A stretch of 64,000 bases of DNA from Streptomyces bambusae (GCF_020532645.1 NZ_JAJAUZ010000015.1:62001-126000), one strand, 5' to 3'; counted from the stretch's first letter, positions 41,523 to 51,554 are shown. Program-made: numbers and translations. Notes: a model not told the origin generated them from the sequence alone.

Positions 41523-43148
41523 GTGTCCCCCCGTCTCGTCCTGCTCTCCGCCCGCCTCCTCGACCCCGCCACCGGCGCGCTCCTCCCCGAGACCGCACTC
41601 GCCGCGACCGGCGGACGGATCACGGCACTCGGCGACGACACCGCCGTCCGGGCGCTCGCCGGCCCCGCCACGACGGTCGTCGACCTCAAGGGGGCCGTCG
41701 TCACCCCCGGCCTCGTCGACGGGCACATCCACCCCGTCTCCGGCGCCGAACTCACCCACGGACTCGACCTGTCGGCCTGCACCGACGTCGACCAGGTCCG
41801 CGAGGCACTGGCCGCCGAAGTGCGGCGCCTCGCGCCCGGTGACTGGCTGAGCGCCTGGGGGCTGGACCCGAACGTGTTCGGGGAGCGGCCCGTGGAGACG
41901 GCCCCGTTCGACGCCGTCCTCGACGGCGTGCCCGCGGTGCTGCTGCTCTTCGACGCGCACTCCATGCTGGCCAGCCGGCGCGCCCTCGAACTCGCCGGCG
42001 TCGACGGGCCCCGCCGCTTCGACCAGGCATCCGCCGAAGTGGTCTGCAGCCCCGACGGCCGGCCCACCGGGCTGCTCCTGGAGGACGCCGCCTGCGACCT
42101 CGTCGAACGCGTCGCCCCCCGGCCCACCCGCGAGGAGCGCCGCGACCGGCTCGCCGCCGCCCTGCGGAAGATGGCCGCGGCCGGCCTCACCGGCGGCCAC
42201 GCCATGGACGCCAACGGCGACAGCCTCGCCTTCTACCGCGAGCTCGACGAGACCGGCCGGCTCCCCCTGCGCCTGCGCGTCGCCCCCTGGTGCCAGCCCG
42301 GCACCGACACCGACGGGGTAAGGGCCCTCATCACGCAGCAGGGCGAGGGCGGCGCGCTGTGGCGGACCGACGGCGTGAAGATCTTCATGGACGGGACCAT
42401 CGACAACGGCACCGCCTGGCTGGAACGCCCCGACTGCCACGGTGAGTCCCGGCACGCGTTCTGGCCCGACCCCGAGGTCTACACGCAGACCGTCGCCGCG
42501 CTCCACCGGGCCGGCGTGCCCACCGCCACCCACGCGATCGGCGACGCCGCCGTACGGCACGTCCTCGACGCCGTCCGGAAGGCGCAGGGCGGCGGCGGGC
42601 CACGCGTGCGGCACCGGGTCGAGCACATCGAGACGGTGCCCGACGACACGCTGGCCCGGTTCGCGGAACTGGGCGTCATCGCCTCGATGCAGCCCACCCA
42701 CTGCTGCGACTTCACCCGCGCCGACCACACCGACAACTGGTCCCGCCGCCTCGGCGAAGACCGGGCAGCCCGCGCCTGGCGCTGCCGCGACCTGTGGGAA
42801 TCCGGCGCCACCGTCGTCCTCGGCTCGGACTGGCCGATCGCCCCGTACCCGCCGCTCGGTGTCATGGCCGGCGCCCGGCACCGCCGTCCCAGCCGCGACC
42901 TCACCCAGCCCCCGCACGGCCCCGACCAGGCCCTCACCGCCCTACAGGCCCTCCAGGGCATGACCGTCAACGCGGCCTTCGCCGCCGGCGAGGAAGACCG
43001 CGCGGGCCGGATCGCCGTCGGCCACCGCGCCGACCTGACGGCCTTCGCCGACAACCCCCTCACGGTGTCCGCCACCGACCTCCCGGACCTGCCCGTCCTG
43101 CTCACCGTCCTCGACGGGACGCCGACACACCGTGCCGCGCACGTGTGA
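41523..43148 (+). CDS. Amidohydrolase, YtcJ-like
   Basis: A 541-residue metal-dependent hydrolase of the amidohydrolase_3 group. Metal ligands are His68 and His70 in GLVDGHIHP, His in TATHAIGDAA, His in RVEHIET and Asp in LGSDWPIAPY. The beta-sandwich ends are LVLLSARLLDPATGALLP and GRIAVGHRADLTAFADN. Such enzymes hydrolyse amide, cyclic amide or formyl bonds. With the NCS1 permease and TetR gene next to it, breakdown of an imported nucleobase-like or hydantoin-like compound is likely. GTG 41523 has GGAGG five bases upstream. Confidence 0.9.
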   Translation: MSPRLVLLSARLLDPATGALLPETALAATGGRITALGDDTAVRALAGPATTVVDLKGAVVTPGLVDGHIHPVSGAELTHGLDLSACTDVDQVREALAAEVRRLAPGDWLSAWGLDPNVFGERPVETAPFDAVLDGVPAVLLLFDAHSMLASRRALELAGVDGPRRFDQASAEVVCSPDGRPTGLLLEDAACDLVERVAPRPTREERRDRLAAALRKMAAAGLTGGHAMDANGDSLAFYRELDETGRLPLRLRVAPWCQPGTDTDGVRALITQQGEGGALWRTDGVKIFMDGTIDNGTAWLERPDCHGESRHAFWPDPEVYTQTVAALHRAGVPTATHAIGDAAVRHVLDAVRKAQGGGGPRVRHRVEHIETVPDDTLARFAELGVIASMQPTHCCDFTRADHTDNWSRRLGEDRAARAWRCRDLWESGATVVLGSDWPIAPYPPLGVMAGARHRRPSRDLTQPPHGPDQALTALQALQGMTVNAAFAAGEEDRAGRIAVGHRADLTAFADNPLTVSATDLPDLPVLLTVLDGTPTHRAAHV

Positions 43149-43453
43149 CCGAAGGCCTGTGACCGAGGGCCTGTGACCGGGGGCGGCGCCCGCCTGCGGG
43201 GCGCGTGACCGGCGCCCCCGACCCGGTGTCCCCCGCCTGGCAGGGCCTCGTGAGCCGGATCCCCGACGCGCTCGTCGGCCTCCGGAACCGCCGGATCCGC
43301 ACCGGCGAACGGACCCCGGATCGCGGAGGGATTTCCTCCACGTCCGGTGTTCGTCACAGCCCCGCGGGCGGCGGGTGGCAGCCGCGGGGCCGGGCAGGAG
43401 ATCCGTGCCGGATCACATCATCGGAGCATGTGACGGCATCACGGGGGTTCATC
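43149..43453. other. 305-bp gap with short direct repeats
   Basis: The gap starts with three copies of a 14-bp repeat, GTGACCGAAGGCCT and variants (43145-43186), the first straddling the amidohydrolase stop codon. The rest has no supported gene. Around 43320-43440 the DNA is less GC-rich and probably carries the promoter of the lipoprotein gene. Confidence 0.5.
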
Positions 43454-44152
43454 ATGCGTGCTGTTCGCACGGGACCGAAGACGTACGTGCTCGGAGCCGC
43501 GGCGCTGGCCGCGGTGCTGTCGGCCATCGCCTGCCAGGCGGACGGGAAGGACCGCAGGGACGGCGCCCGGCCGCCCGCCGCGCCCTCCGCCTCCCAGCCC
43601 GCCGCACCCGGCGGCGCCCCGTCCGGCGCGCCGAAGGCCACCGGATCCGCCGCACCCGGCCGCGGAACGGGCAAGAACGGCGGGACCGGCGACTCCGGCG
43701 GCAGCGGCACGACCGCACCCGTCGCCTGCTCCGCCGCGAGCATCGCCCTCACCGGGGAGTTCGAGCGGCAGGACAGCGGCCAGAACATCTTCCTGACGGC
43801 GGTCAACACCGGCAGCCGGCCCTGCACGCTCTACTTCTACCCGATCGCCTACTTCGGCCTCCCCGACGAGGTCCCGCCGCCGCCCATGGAGTCCCCGGCG
43901 GGCGCGCCCGCGACGATCCGGCCGGGGGAGAAGGCGTACGCGGCCGTCCGGCTGTTCCGCGGCGGCGCCCGGACCGACGCCGTGACCTCGCTGAAGATCG
44001 GCTTCCACGGCAAGGTCGCCAACGACGAGGTGGGCCGGCCGATGGCCGTGCGGCTGCCCGAAGGATTCCTGAACATCGACGACCACACCATGGTCACGTT
44101 CTGGAACCTGAGCGAGACCGCGGTCAAGAAGTACGCCTTCAAGGCCCGCTGA
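43454..44152 (+). CDS. DUF4232-type lipoprotein
   Basis: A 232-residue exported protein. The N-terminus has a hydrophobic segment and a lipobox-like LSAIAC at about 22-27, so Cys27 is probably lipid-modified. A 60-residue Ala/Pro/Gly linker leads to a DUF4232 beta-sandwich domain from about Cys93 (VACSAASIALTGEFERQDSG, FLTAVNTGSRPCTLYFYPI, and the NLSETAVKKY-like end). The two cysteines of the domain likely form a disulfide. Role unknown; the family is abundant on Streptomyces surfaces. Confidence 0.85.
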   Translation: MRAVRTGPKTYVLGAAALAAVLSAIACQADGKDRRDGARPPAAPSASQPAAPGGAPSGAPKATGSAAPGRGTGKNGGTGDSGGSGTTAPVACSAASIALTGEFERQDSGQNIFLTAVNTGSRPCTLYFYPIAYFGLPDEVPPPPMESPAGAPATIRPGEKAYAAVRLFRGGARTDAVTSLKIGFHGKVANDEVGRPMAVRLPEGFLNIDDHTMVTFWNLSETAVKKYAFKAR

Positions 44153-44154
44153 CA

Positions 44155-44174
44155 GCCGGGCCGGCCGGCCCGGC
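44155..44174. terminator. Palindromic hairpin after the lipoprotein gene
   Basis: GCCGGGCCGG and CCGGCCCGGC form a 10-bp palindrome three bases after the stop. With no loop of its own, the real stem is shorter, so terminator activity is uncertain. Confidence 0.4.
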
Positions 44175-44276
44175 GCCCCACCGCACCGGCCCTTCCACCG
44201 GAAGCCCGCCGCCCGATCGGCCGCTCGTGCCGTGTCGTCGCGCGCCTCGCGGCGCGCGGCGTGGAAACGTCGGTGC

Positions 44277-44513
44277 ATGACCGAAGGCTCCGCACCGCAC
44301 ATCTCGCCCGCCCGCGTCACCGTCATGAACGTCCTGCCGGGCACGCCGCCGTTCCGCATCGTGGAGATCGACGGCGAGATGGTCGGCAAGGCGACATCGA
44401 TGACGGACGTCCTGGTGATCGCGGCCGAGGCCGGCGTCACCATCCACGACCTCGACGACTCCGACGAAGTCCGCTGGGTCGGCGGCGGCAAGTTCACGTG
44501 GAGCGCGTCCTGA
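44277..44513 (+). CDS. Small uncharacterised protein (78 aa)
   Basis: The product begins MTEGSAPHISPARVTVMNVL and continues with FRIVEIDGEMVGKATSMTDV and a GGGKFTWS end, a pattern that suggests a compact alpha/beta fold of about 70 residues. No signal peptide. Codon use is clearly coding. No ribosome-binding site precedes the ATG, so the mRNA may be leaderless. It is not recognised as a named family. Confidence 0.65.
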   Translation: MTEGSAPHISPARVTVMNVLPGTPPFRIVEIDGEMVGKATSMTDVLVIAAEAGVTIHDLDDSDEVRWVGGGKFTWSAS

Positions 44514-44590
44514 ACACCCGTTCCCGCCCCCGCTCCGCTGTGGAATCGTGGCATCCGCCCTGATTGGTCTGGACCTGCCATGGAGGATCG

Positions 44591-45523
44591 ATGCGGACCA
44601 CCACCGTCCTGCCCGGGACACCGTGCGTCGCCCCGCGCACCGGCGAACCGCCGCTGCACCGGCTGGAGCTGGCCGCGCCCGGCGCCGCGCCGTTCGCCGC
44701 CGGGTCGTTCGACGAAGTGGGCCCGCTGTCCCGTACCGACCATCCGCACCGGCACACGTTCTACGAGATCGTCCACGTCACCGCCGGCTCCGGCACGCAC
44801 GTGGTCGACCTCGCCGAATGGCCGGTGCGGCCGCCGCAGCTCGCCGTGGTCCTGCCCGGGCAGATCCACTGCTGGCGGGACCAGCGCGGACTCGACGGCA
44901 CCCTCGCCCTGTTCACCGAGGACTTCCTCGTCGACCACCCCGGCGACCGGGAGCTGCTGCGGAGGATCGGCCGGACCTGCTGGTTCGACCTGGACCCTGC
45001 GGAGCACGCCCGTACCGGACGGCTGATGGCCGAACTCGCCGCCGAGCACCGGCAGCGGGCGCCCGGCCACGAGAGCGTGCTGCGGGCCCTGCTGCACGTC
45101 CTCGTCGTCCGTGCGGCCCGGCTCCCGGCCGCCGGCGGCCCCTCGGCCCCGGCCGACCCCGGCGGCCCCGCCGTCGCCGACGCCTTCGTCCGGCTGGCGG
45201 CCCGCCGCGAGGCCGCCGCCTGGTCGGTGCGCGAGTGCGCCGAACGGCTCGGCGTGACCGCCGGCCACCTCAGCCAGAGCGTGCGCGCGGCCACCGGCCG
45301 CAGCCCCCGCCGCCTGCTGATCGAGGCCCGCGTGCACCAGGCCCAGCGCCTCCTCGCCCACACCGACCTGCCCGTGCGCCAGGTCGCGGCCCGGGTCGGG
45401 TACGCAGACCCCGCCTACTTCTGCCGGTTCTTCCGCCGCGAGACCGGGCGCACCCCCGGAGAGTTCCGAAAGCACCACAGTCGCCACCGCCCGTCCATCG
45501 AAGCCCCGCAGCTCCGCGCCTAG
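44591..45523 (+). CDS. AraC-family regulator with N-terminal cupin
   Basis: A 310-residue transcription activator. The N-terminal sensor (about 20-110) is a cupin with HPHRHTFYEIVHVTAGSGTH and VVLPGQIHCW. The C-terminal double HTH (about 200-300) has SVRECAERLGVTAGHLSQSV and PVRQVAARVGYADPAYFCRF, then FRRETGRTPGEFRK. ATG 44591 follows GGAGG. It lies 35 bp upstream of the intradiol dioxygenase in the same direction, so it probably controls or is co-transcribed with that gene in response to an aromatic compound (inference). Confidence 0.93.
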   Translation: MRTTTVLPGTPCVAPRTGEPPLHRLELAAPGAAPFAAGSFDEVGPLSRTDHPHRHTFYEIVHVTAGSGTHVVDLAEWPVRPPQLAVVLPGQIHCWRDQRGLDGTLALFTEDFLVDHPGDRELLRRIGRTCWFDLDPAEHARTGRLMAELAAEHRQRAPGHESVLRALLHVLVVRAARLPAAGGPSAPADPGGPAVADAFVRLAARREAAAWSVRECAERLGVTAGHLSQSVRAATGRSPRRLLIEARVHQAQRLLAHTDLPVRQVAARVGYADPAYFCRFFRRETGRTPGEFRKHHSRHRPSIEAPQLRA

Positions 45524-45558
45524 GTTCGGTGCCGATCCGTCCCCCACGAGGAGCAGGC

Positions 45559-46398
45559 ATGGACCACGAATCCCACCCACCGCAGCCCGACCCGGCCCGG
45601 CTCGTGCCCCGCAAGGCCGTGCTGCGGGCCGCGCTCGCGGCCACCGCGGCCGTCCCCGTCGCCCTCATCGGCGGCCCGGCCCTGGCGCGCACCCTCACGG
45701 CCGGCGGCGTCGCCGTGCCGCTCACCCCGGCCTGCGACGACGGCGACCACCCGACGCCGCCGCAGACCGAGGGCCCGTACTTCAAGCCCAACTCGCCGAT
45801 GCGCACCAGTCTGCTGGAGCCCGGCATGGCCGGCACCCGGCTGACGGTCACCGGCTACGTCTTCGGCCGGTCCTGCCTGCCGGTCTCCGGCGTGCTGATG
45901 GACTTCTGGCAGGCCGACGCCAACGGCGCGTACGACAACGCGCGGTACCGGCTGCGCGGTCACCAGTTCACCGACTCGCGCGGCTCGTTCGCGCTCACCA
46001 CCATCGTCCCCGGCCTCTACCCGGGCCGCACCCGGCACATCCACGTCAAACTGCAGGCGCCGGGCCGTCCCGTGCTGACGACGCAGCTGTACTTCCCGAA
46101 CGAGCCGCGCAACAACACCGACAGCATCTTCGACCCGCGGCTGCTGATGACCGTCCGCGACGCCGGCGGCGCCCGCGAGGCGGCCTTCGACTTCGTCCTC
46201 GACGTCCCCCAGGGCCCGGGCCCGACTCCGACGCCGACCGGCAGCACGCCGCCCGGCGGCACCTGGACCGTGGGCACGACGTACCGGGCGGGGGACCGGG
46301 TCACCTACGGCGGGCGCGGCTACGTCTGCCTCCAGGCCCACACGGCCAACCCGGGCTGGGAGCCCCCGAACGTCCCCGCCCTGTGGCGGGCCGCCTGA
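45559..46398 (+). CDS. Secreted intradiol ring-cleavage dioxygenase with carbohydrate-binding module
   Basis: A 279-residue exported enzyme. The signal region has PRKAVLRAALAATAAVPVA, then a dioxygenase_C beta-sandwich (about 60-220). Likely iron ligands lie in TEGPYFKPN, the YDNARYRLRG stretch and GRTRHIHVKLQ. A short Thr/Pro linker ends in a 45-residue chitin/cellulose-binding module (CBM5/12): WTVGTTYRAGDRVTYGGRGY and [16 protein letters not shown]. Secreted dioxygenases of this layout from biomass-degrading Streptomyces cleave catechols freed from lignin while anchored to polymer. The AraC gene upstream is its likely regulator. It is convergent with a protease carrying a near-identical module. 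Confidence 0.92.
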   Translation: MDHESHPPQPDPARLVPRKAVLRAALAATAAVPVALIGGPALARTLTAGGVAVPLTPACDDGDHPTPPQTEGPYFKPNSPMRTSLLEPGMAGTRLTVTGYVFGRSCLPVSGVLMDFWQADANGAYDNARYRLRGHQFTDSRGSFALTTIVPGLYPGRTRHIHVKLQAPGRPVLTTQLYFPNEPRNNTDSIFDPRLLMTVRDAGGAREAAFDFVLDVPQGPGPTPTPTGSTPPGGTWTVGTTYRAGDRVTYGGRGYVCLQAHTANPGWEPPNVPALWRAA

Positions 46399-46416
46399 CG
46401 CTCCCGCCCGAGCAGA

Positions 46417-46454
46417 CCGCCGGCCCCCGTCGAGGAAGCGACGGGGGCCGGCGG
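46417..46454. terminator. Bidirectional hairpin terminator
   Basis: CCGCCGGCCCCCGTCG pairs perfectly with CGACGGGGGCCGGCGG (16 bp) around AGGAAG, between two convergent genes for secreted enzymes. Confidence 0.9.
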
Positions 46455-46466
46455 CGTGTCGGCGGG

Positions 46467-49400
46467 TCAGATGCGACCCCACAGCGCCGGCACGTTCGGC
46501 GGCTCCCAGCCCGGGTTGGCCGTGTGGCCCTGGATGCACCGGTACCGGACGCCCTCGTACGTCACGACGTCCCCGGCGGCGTACGTGCCGCCGACCTTCC
46601 AGGTCGTCTCACCGCCGCCGCCACCGGTCACGGTGAGCGTGTACGTGGTGGTGTGCGTGACCTCGCCGGCACCCGTCAGGGTGAGGGTGTACGTGCCGCC
46701 CGCGGTGCCCGCGGCGACCTGCACCGTGGCGGTTGCCGACTGGCCCGAGACCACCTGCGACGGGCTGAACGACACCGTCACGCCGGCCGGCGCGCCCGAG
46801 GCGGACAGCCGTACGTTCTGCGCGGTGCCGCTGACGGTGGCGGTGTTCACGGTGACGGTCGCCGAGGAGCCGGGGTCGGCGGTGCCCGCCGACGGGCTCG
46901 CGGCGATCGAGAAGTCGTTCACCGGCGTCGGGGTGTCCCCGACCGACGTCTTCCAGATCGTGTACGCGATCCCGTCCGCGCTCCGGTTCAGCGCGGTCGC
47001 GTTGATGTTGCTCGTGGTGTCGCACGCGGAGTGGTAGCAGGGGTCGTACGCGCGGCCCGCGGTGCCGCCCCACTTGGCGGCCTCCGCCGCGGACTTCACG
47101 GCCGAGGCGCCGGTGGCGTACCCGGAGGTGGGGATGCCGGCCTGCTGGAACGAGTAGTCGTCCGAGCGGCCCTGCCCCTCGACGTTCTCCTGCGGGGCCA
47201 GGCCCAGCGAGTCCCAGTACGTCTTCATCGGTGCCGCGGCCGCCGAGTTGAGGTTGTTGACGAAGTAGCCGGCGTTGGTCGAGGCGACCATGTCGAAGTT
47301 GTAGTACGCCTTGATCTTCGCGCGCTCGGCGGCGGACAGCGACCGCGTGTAGAAGGCCGAGCCGCGCAGGCCCTGTTCCTCGTCGGTCCACCAGCCGAAC
47401 CGGACCCGGCTCTTCATCGTCGGGTCGGCCTTCGCCAGCGCGAGCGCCGCCTCCAGGAGCGCGGCGGAGCCGGAACCGTTGTCGTTCATGCCCGGTCCTG
47501 CGGCCACCCCGTCGAGGTGGGCGCCGAACATGTACACGCTGTTGGCGTCGCCCTTGGGCCATTCGGCGATCAGGTTGTTGCCCGCGCCCGCGGTGCAGCC
47601 GGAGGTGCAGGTCTGCTCGGTGACGGTGAAGCCTGCGGCCTGGAGCCGGCCCTTCACGTAGGTGAGGGAGGCCCGGTAGCCGGCGCCGGTGGAGCGGCGG
47701 TTGCCGCCGTTCTGCTGGGCGGCGGCGGACAGCTGTGACAGGTGCGCCTGCACGTTGGCGACGTCGACGTCCGGCGGGGTGGACGGGTTGCCGGTGCCGC
47801 CGCCGACCCGCAGCGTGTACTGCGCGCTGTGGGTCCTGGCCCCCGCGGTGCCGGTGATGCCGATGGTGTAGGTGCCGGCGGTCGTGCCGGCCGAGGCCGA
47901 GACCGTCATGGCGGAGCTTGCGCCGGAGGTGACGGTCGACGGGCTGAAGGAGACGCTCACCCCGGCGGGCGCGCCGGACGCGGTCAGCGACACCTGCTGG
48001 GCGGTGCCGGTGACGGTCGTGGTGTCGACGGTGGTCCGGACCGAGGAGCCGGCCTCGACCTCGCCGGAGGCGGGGCTCACCGCCAGCGAGAAGTCGTTCT
48101 GCTGGCCGCCCGTACACGTCGGGTCGGCGGGCTGGGCGGTGACGCTGACCGCGTCCCAGGCCGCCTTCGTGGCGTTGAACAGGCCGCAGTCGGGGTCGAG
48201 GTTCTTGGCCGTGGTCAGGGTGGCGGTGCGGTAGCGCTTGTACGTCATGCCGCTGGTCTTGAGCAGCATCGCGCCGTAGAAGATCTTGCCGGCGGTGCGG
48301 ATGCCGACACCGGTGACGGTGGAGCCGTTGCAGGTGGAGCTGGAGGGCTTGCCGCCGCCCGGGTTGGACCCCTCGGCGAGCAGGTAGAACCAGTGGTTGA
48401 GCGGGCCCGCGGCCGCGTGCTCCTCGGTGCCGGGGATGGCGGCGGAGTAGCAGGCGGGGTGGTTCAGGGCCGCCGGGTTGTACATGTTGCGGATCGGGCC
48501 GCGGCCCTGGAGGTTGACCATCTCGCCGACGGTGTAGTCGGGCACGTCGAACGGCGCGGACTGGTCGGTGTACGCCTCCGTGAGCGCGCCCATGATGTCG
48601 CCGGTGCCCTCGCCCAGACCGCTCTCGTGGTTGGCGCCGCCGGGAGTGTTGGAGTCGAGGCCGTGGCCGAACTCGTGGCCGATCACGTCCATGCCGGCGA
48701 TCCACTCGTTGGCACTGTTGTGGCCGATGGTGACCGTGGAGCCGTCCCAGTACGCGTTCAGCTGGTTGAGCCCCACCCGCACCGGCCAGCTGCCGCCGTT
48801 GCCGTTGTGCCCGTTGCGGCCGAGCCAGTTCTTGAGCATGTCCGACTGCTTCTGCGCGGCGTACATCGAGTCCACGCAGCCGGTCTCGCGGCTCTTCGGG
48901 TCGCCGTTGCCCCAGTCGTCGGTGGCCTTGGAGTACACCCCGCCGTTGTAGTCCGAGCAGGCCAGGCCGGTCCGGCCGGGGTCGCGCAGGACGTACGAAC
49001 TCCCCGAGCGGGAGGTGTCGATGGTCAGCGGGTCGGGGCCGTTCCACTTGCTGTGGCCGGTGCCGGCGCGCACGTCGTCGTAGCTGTCGGCGACCTTGCC
49101 GGTGCGGGCGTCGACGAACACGTGCAGCCTGCTGGGCACACCGGCCCGGGTGCGGCCGGTCAGCACGGATTCCCAGGCGAGCACGGGCCGGTCGTCCCGG
49201 ACCCGGACCACCAGGCGCGGCGCGCCGGCCCGTTCGACCCGTGCCAGCCGGGTCCGGGCGGTGCCGGCGGCGCGGGCGGCCGTCACTTCCGGCTTCGTGG
49301 ACAGGGCGAGCCGGCGGGTGGTGGCGGAGCGGACCGCGCGCACCCTGCCGTTTCCGTCGGCGAGGACGACGGCGTCGCCGCCGACCACGGGCAGGCCGCG

Positions 49401-49673
49401 GTAGGTGCGCTCGTAGGCGACGGAGTACAGGCCGTTCACCCACGGGGTGACCAGGTGCCGGTCGTACTGCTCGTCCGGGCCCTTGGCCAGGGTGTCGAGG
49501 CCGCTGCGCGCGGCCCGGTCGGCGGCGGTGACGGCGCGGGCGGCCGGCGTCGGCTCCGGGGTGCTCGCCGGGGGTGCGGCCGCGTGCGCCGCGGAGGCGA
49601 GGGTGGCGGGTACCGCCACTCCTGTGAGGGTCATGGCCAGGGACACCCCGGCCACCACCATCCTTCTCAGCAT
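46467..49673 (-). CDS. Secreted dual metalloprotease: M4 thermolysin-like plus M28 aminopeptidase
   Basis: A 1068-residue exported protein. Order: signal peptide (1-33); FTP/PepSY propeptide (about 45-200); M4 catalytic domain with HEFGH at 333-337 and the downstream [19 protein letters not shown]lu ligand; a first Ig-like domain (about 565-660, [19 protein letters not shown]); an M28 peptidase domain with [24 protein letters not shown] and CYHSACDT ligands; a second, closely related Ig-like domain; and a C-terminal CBM5/12 ending [16 protein letters not shown]. The M4 part should cut proteins internally and M28 trim N-termini, so one molecule could do both. AAGGAG precedes the ATG at 49673. 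Confidence 0.92.
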   Translation of the reverse strand: MLRRMVVAGVSLAMTLTGVAVPATLASAAHAAAPPASTPEPTPAARAVTAADRAARSGLDTLAKGPDEQYDRHLVTPWVNGLYSVAYERTYRGLPVVGGDAVVLADGNGRVRAVRSATTRRLALSTKPEVTAARAAGTARTRLARVERAGAPRLVVRVRDDRPVLAWESVLTGRTRAGVPSRLHVFVDARTGKVADSYDDVRAGTGHSKWNGPDPLTIDTSRSGSSYVLRDPGRTGLACSDYNGGVYSKATDDWGNGDPKSRETGCVDSMYAAQKQSDMLKNWLGRNGHNGNGGSWPVRVGLNQLNAYWDGSTVTIGHNSANEWIAGMDVIGHEFGHGLDSNTPGGANHESGLGEGTGDIMGALTEAYTDQSAPFDVPDYTVGEMVNLQGRGPIRNMYNPAALNHPACYSAAIPGTEEHAAAGPLNHWFYLLAEGSNPGGGKPSSSTCNGSTVTGVGIRTAGKIFYGAMLLKTSGMTYKRYRTATLTTAKNLDPDCGLFNATKAAWDAVSVTAQPADPTCTGGQQNDFSLAVSPASGEVEAGSSVRTTVDTTTVTGTAQQVSLTASGAPAGVSVSFSPSTVTSGASSAMTVSASAGTTAGTYTIGITGTAGARTHSAQYTLRVGGGTGNPSTPPDVDVANVQAHLSQLSAAAQQNGGNRRSTGAGYRASLTYVKGRLQAAGFTVTEQTCTSGCTAGAGNNLIAEWPKGDANSVYMFGAHLDGVAAGPGMNDNGSGSAALLEAALALAKADPTMKSRVRFGWWTDEEQGLRGSAFYTRSLSAAERAKIKAYYNFDMVASTNAGYFVNNLNSAAAAPMKTYWDSLGLAPQENVEGQGRSDDYSFQQAGIPTSGYATGASAVKSAAEAAKWGGTAGRAYDPCYHSACDTTSNINATALNRSADGIAYTIWKTSVGDTPTPVNDFSIAASPSAGTADPGSSATVTVNTATVSGTAQNVRLSASGAPAGVTVSFSPSQVVSGQSATATVQVAAGTAGGTYTLTLTGAGEVTHTTTYTLTVTGGGGGETTWKVGGTYAAGDVVTYEGVRYRCIQGHTANPGWEPPNVPALWGRI

Positions 49674-49952
49674 CGTGGCTCCTTGTGAGAGGTCGTGAAG
49701 CTCCACCCGGCAGGCGGTCATGTGCATGACAGGCCTGCTCGTGGGTGTGCGGACCGGAGGTGTCGCCACCGGCCCGCGGAGAGGCGCGCCATGCCGCCGG
49801 GCTGGGCGGAACCCTCACACCGGCCCGCTCGCGGAACAACCGATTCCGGGCCCTCGTCCCGCTCTGTCACAAACTGGCAAGCCGGATTGCGGACCACGGG
49901 CCCCGGAATGCGGTCCTGGCCGCCCCTTCGGCACCCGGGCGCGAGGCGCCCG

Positions 49953-51383
49953 TCAGAAGCGGGCGTCGAGCAGCCGGCTCCGGTACTCGCGCACCTCGGG
50001 CACCGCTCCCCAGGCCGGGAACAGCCGCGCGTGGAGCCCGCGCAGCTCGGTGGACACCATCTGCTCCCGGGAGCGTGCCGCCGCACCGAGCACCGGGGCC
50101 GCGAGGGCCACCGCCGCGCCGGGATCGCCCGCGCACGCCCAGCAGTCGGCCAGGCGCAGCGTCAGCAGCAGCTGCGTGCCGCGCATCAGCGGCGGCAGCC
50201 GGGCGCGCGAGCGCGCCGTGGCATCGACCGCGCGCAGGGCGGTCGCCCGGTCGCCGGTCACCGCCGCGAGATCGCGCAGCGCCCCGCCGACCGCCGACTC
50301 CAGCCGCATCTCCCCCTCTGCGCCCGCCAGCCAGGGCGCCTCCAGCAGGTCGCGCGTCCCGAGCCGGGCGAACCTGCGGCGGGCCAGCACGATCTGCCGC
50401 CTGCACTCGGCCGCGTCCTGCCCGAGCGCGTGCCCGCGCGCCTGGTAGAGGTGCGACAGGGTCGCCACCCAGTGCCGCCGCGGATCCACCGCGCCGATCG
50501 CCTCCGCGTAGCCCACGGTCGCCGCCGCGTCCTCGTCGAGCCGGACCAGGGTGCACATGTCGCTGAGCAGCGTGGCGCGCGCCGAGGCGTCCCGGACGGC
50601 GTCCGCCCACCCCAGGCCGTGGCCGAACCACGCCATCCCGATGCTGCTCTGCCCCCGCTGCATCCGCAGCCGCCCGGCCACCTGCGCGTACTGTGCGGCG
50701 AGCCGCAGCTGCCCGTACGGCAGCCGGCCGGCGGCGTTCACCTCCTCGGCCCACCGCACCACCGCCCTCAACAGCCCCTCCACCGTGCCCACTCCGTCCG
50801 TGGCGTCGCGGTGCAGGGCGTCCCGGATCAGGCAGGCCAGGGCGGCGGTCAGGCCGTGCAGCAGCTCCGCCTCCGGGTACGCGGGCCCGGTGAGGCGGGA
50901 TCCGGCCGTGGTCAGTCCGCCCAGCAGCGACGCCACTTCCGCCCGTTCGGGTACGGCGCAGCCGGCCGTGCCGTGGAGGGGGCACGGCAGGCCCTCGGCG
51001 GGCAGGGCCGCGGGCCACAGCAGGGGGTCCAGGGCGTCCTTGCCGCCCGTGCCGCCGTCGGTCCCGCCGGCCGTGCCGCCGCCGGGCAGCGCGCCGAACA
51101 GCCGCGGATCGGCCGGGGCGGGCGCAGGGCCGTACGGCACCTTGCGCGGTGCGGCGGCTATGGCCGCCAGCTCGCCGCCGGCCTCCAGCGTGGTGTCCAG
51201 CCGCCGGACCAGGCCGACCGGAGGCTCCCGCAGCCCTGCTTCGAGCCGGCTGATCAGGCTGTGGTGGTAGCCCACCCGCAGGCCGAGCTGCTGCTGGGTG
51301 AGACCGGCCTGGCGGCGCCAGGAGCGCAGGTGCCGGCCGAACTCTCCCCAGGCCTTTGCCTCCTGCGCCGACTGGATCGTCAT
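49953..51383 (-). CDS. XRE-family regulator with TPR-like C-terminal domain
   Basis: A 476-residue protein. The N-terminal HTH_3 domain (about 15-70) has LTQQQLGLRVGYHHSLISRL. The remaining 400 residues are helical with repeats of TPR character, e.g. RLPYGQLRLAAQYAQVAGRL and HYLYQARGHALGQDAAECRR-like segments. Proteins of this build in Streptomyces often govern development or antibiotic production, sometimes sensing peptides. The target is unknown. ATG 51383 has GGAGG five bases upstream. The 280-bp gap to the protease gene holds no other gene. Confidence 0.88.
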   Translation of the reverse strand: MTIQSAQEAKAWGEFGRHLRSWRRQAGLTQQQLGLRVGYHHSLISRLEAGLREPPVGLVRRLDTTLEAGGELAAIAAAPRKVPYGPAPAPADPRLFGALPGGGTAGGTDGGTGGKDALDPLLWPAALPAEGLPCPLHGTAGCAVPERAEVASLLGGLTTAGSRLTGPAYPEAELLHGLTAALACLIRDALHRDATDGVGTVEGLLRAVVRWAEEVNAAGRLPYGQLRLAAQYAQVAGRLRMQRGQSSIGMAWFGHGLGWADAVRDASARATLLSDMCTLVRLDEDAAATVGYAEAIGAVDPRRHWVATLSHLYQARGHALGQDAAECRRQIVLARRRFARLGTRDLLEAPWLAGAEGEMRLESAVGGALRDLAAVTGDRATALRAVDATARSRARLPPLMRGTQLLLTLRLADCWACAGDPGAAVALAAPVLGAAARSREQMVSTELRGLHARLFPAWGAVPEVREYRSRLLDARF

Positions 51384-51554
51384 GGCCCCTCCCATCGGAG
51401 GCGCACTCGCCTCCGGCAGCGTGACACCGGACTCTGCGCCACTGGTCAGCACAGGGCAGCCGGTGTGCCGCGTCAATCGGCTTGGCCGAAACACGCCGGA
51501 ATTGGTCTGAACCAAGACCGGTGGCGGGGCCGGTGGGGTGGCGGCCGAGCCTCC

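Noticed and set aside
43102..43341. Minus-strand frame rich in Arg/Pro between the amidohydrolase and lipoprotein genes
   Set aside because: It overlaps the end of the amidohydrolase antisense and has no ribosome-binding site or hydrophobic core.
46609..49839. 1076-codon frame overlapping the M4/M28 protease on the same strand
   Set aside because: Arg/Pro/His-rich shadow of the real frame, with no recognisable domain.
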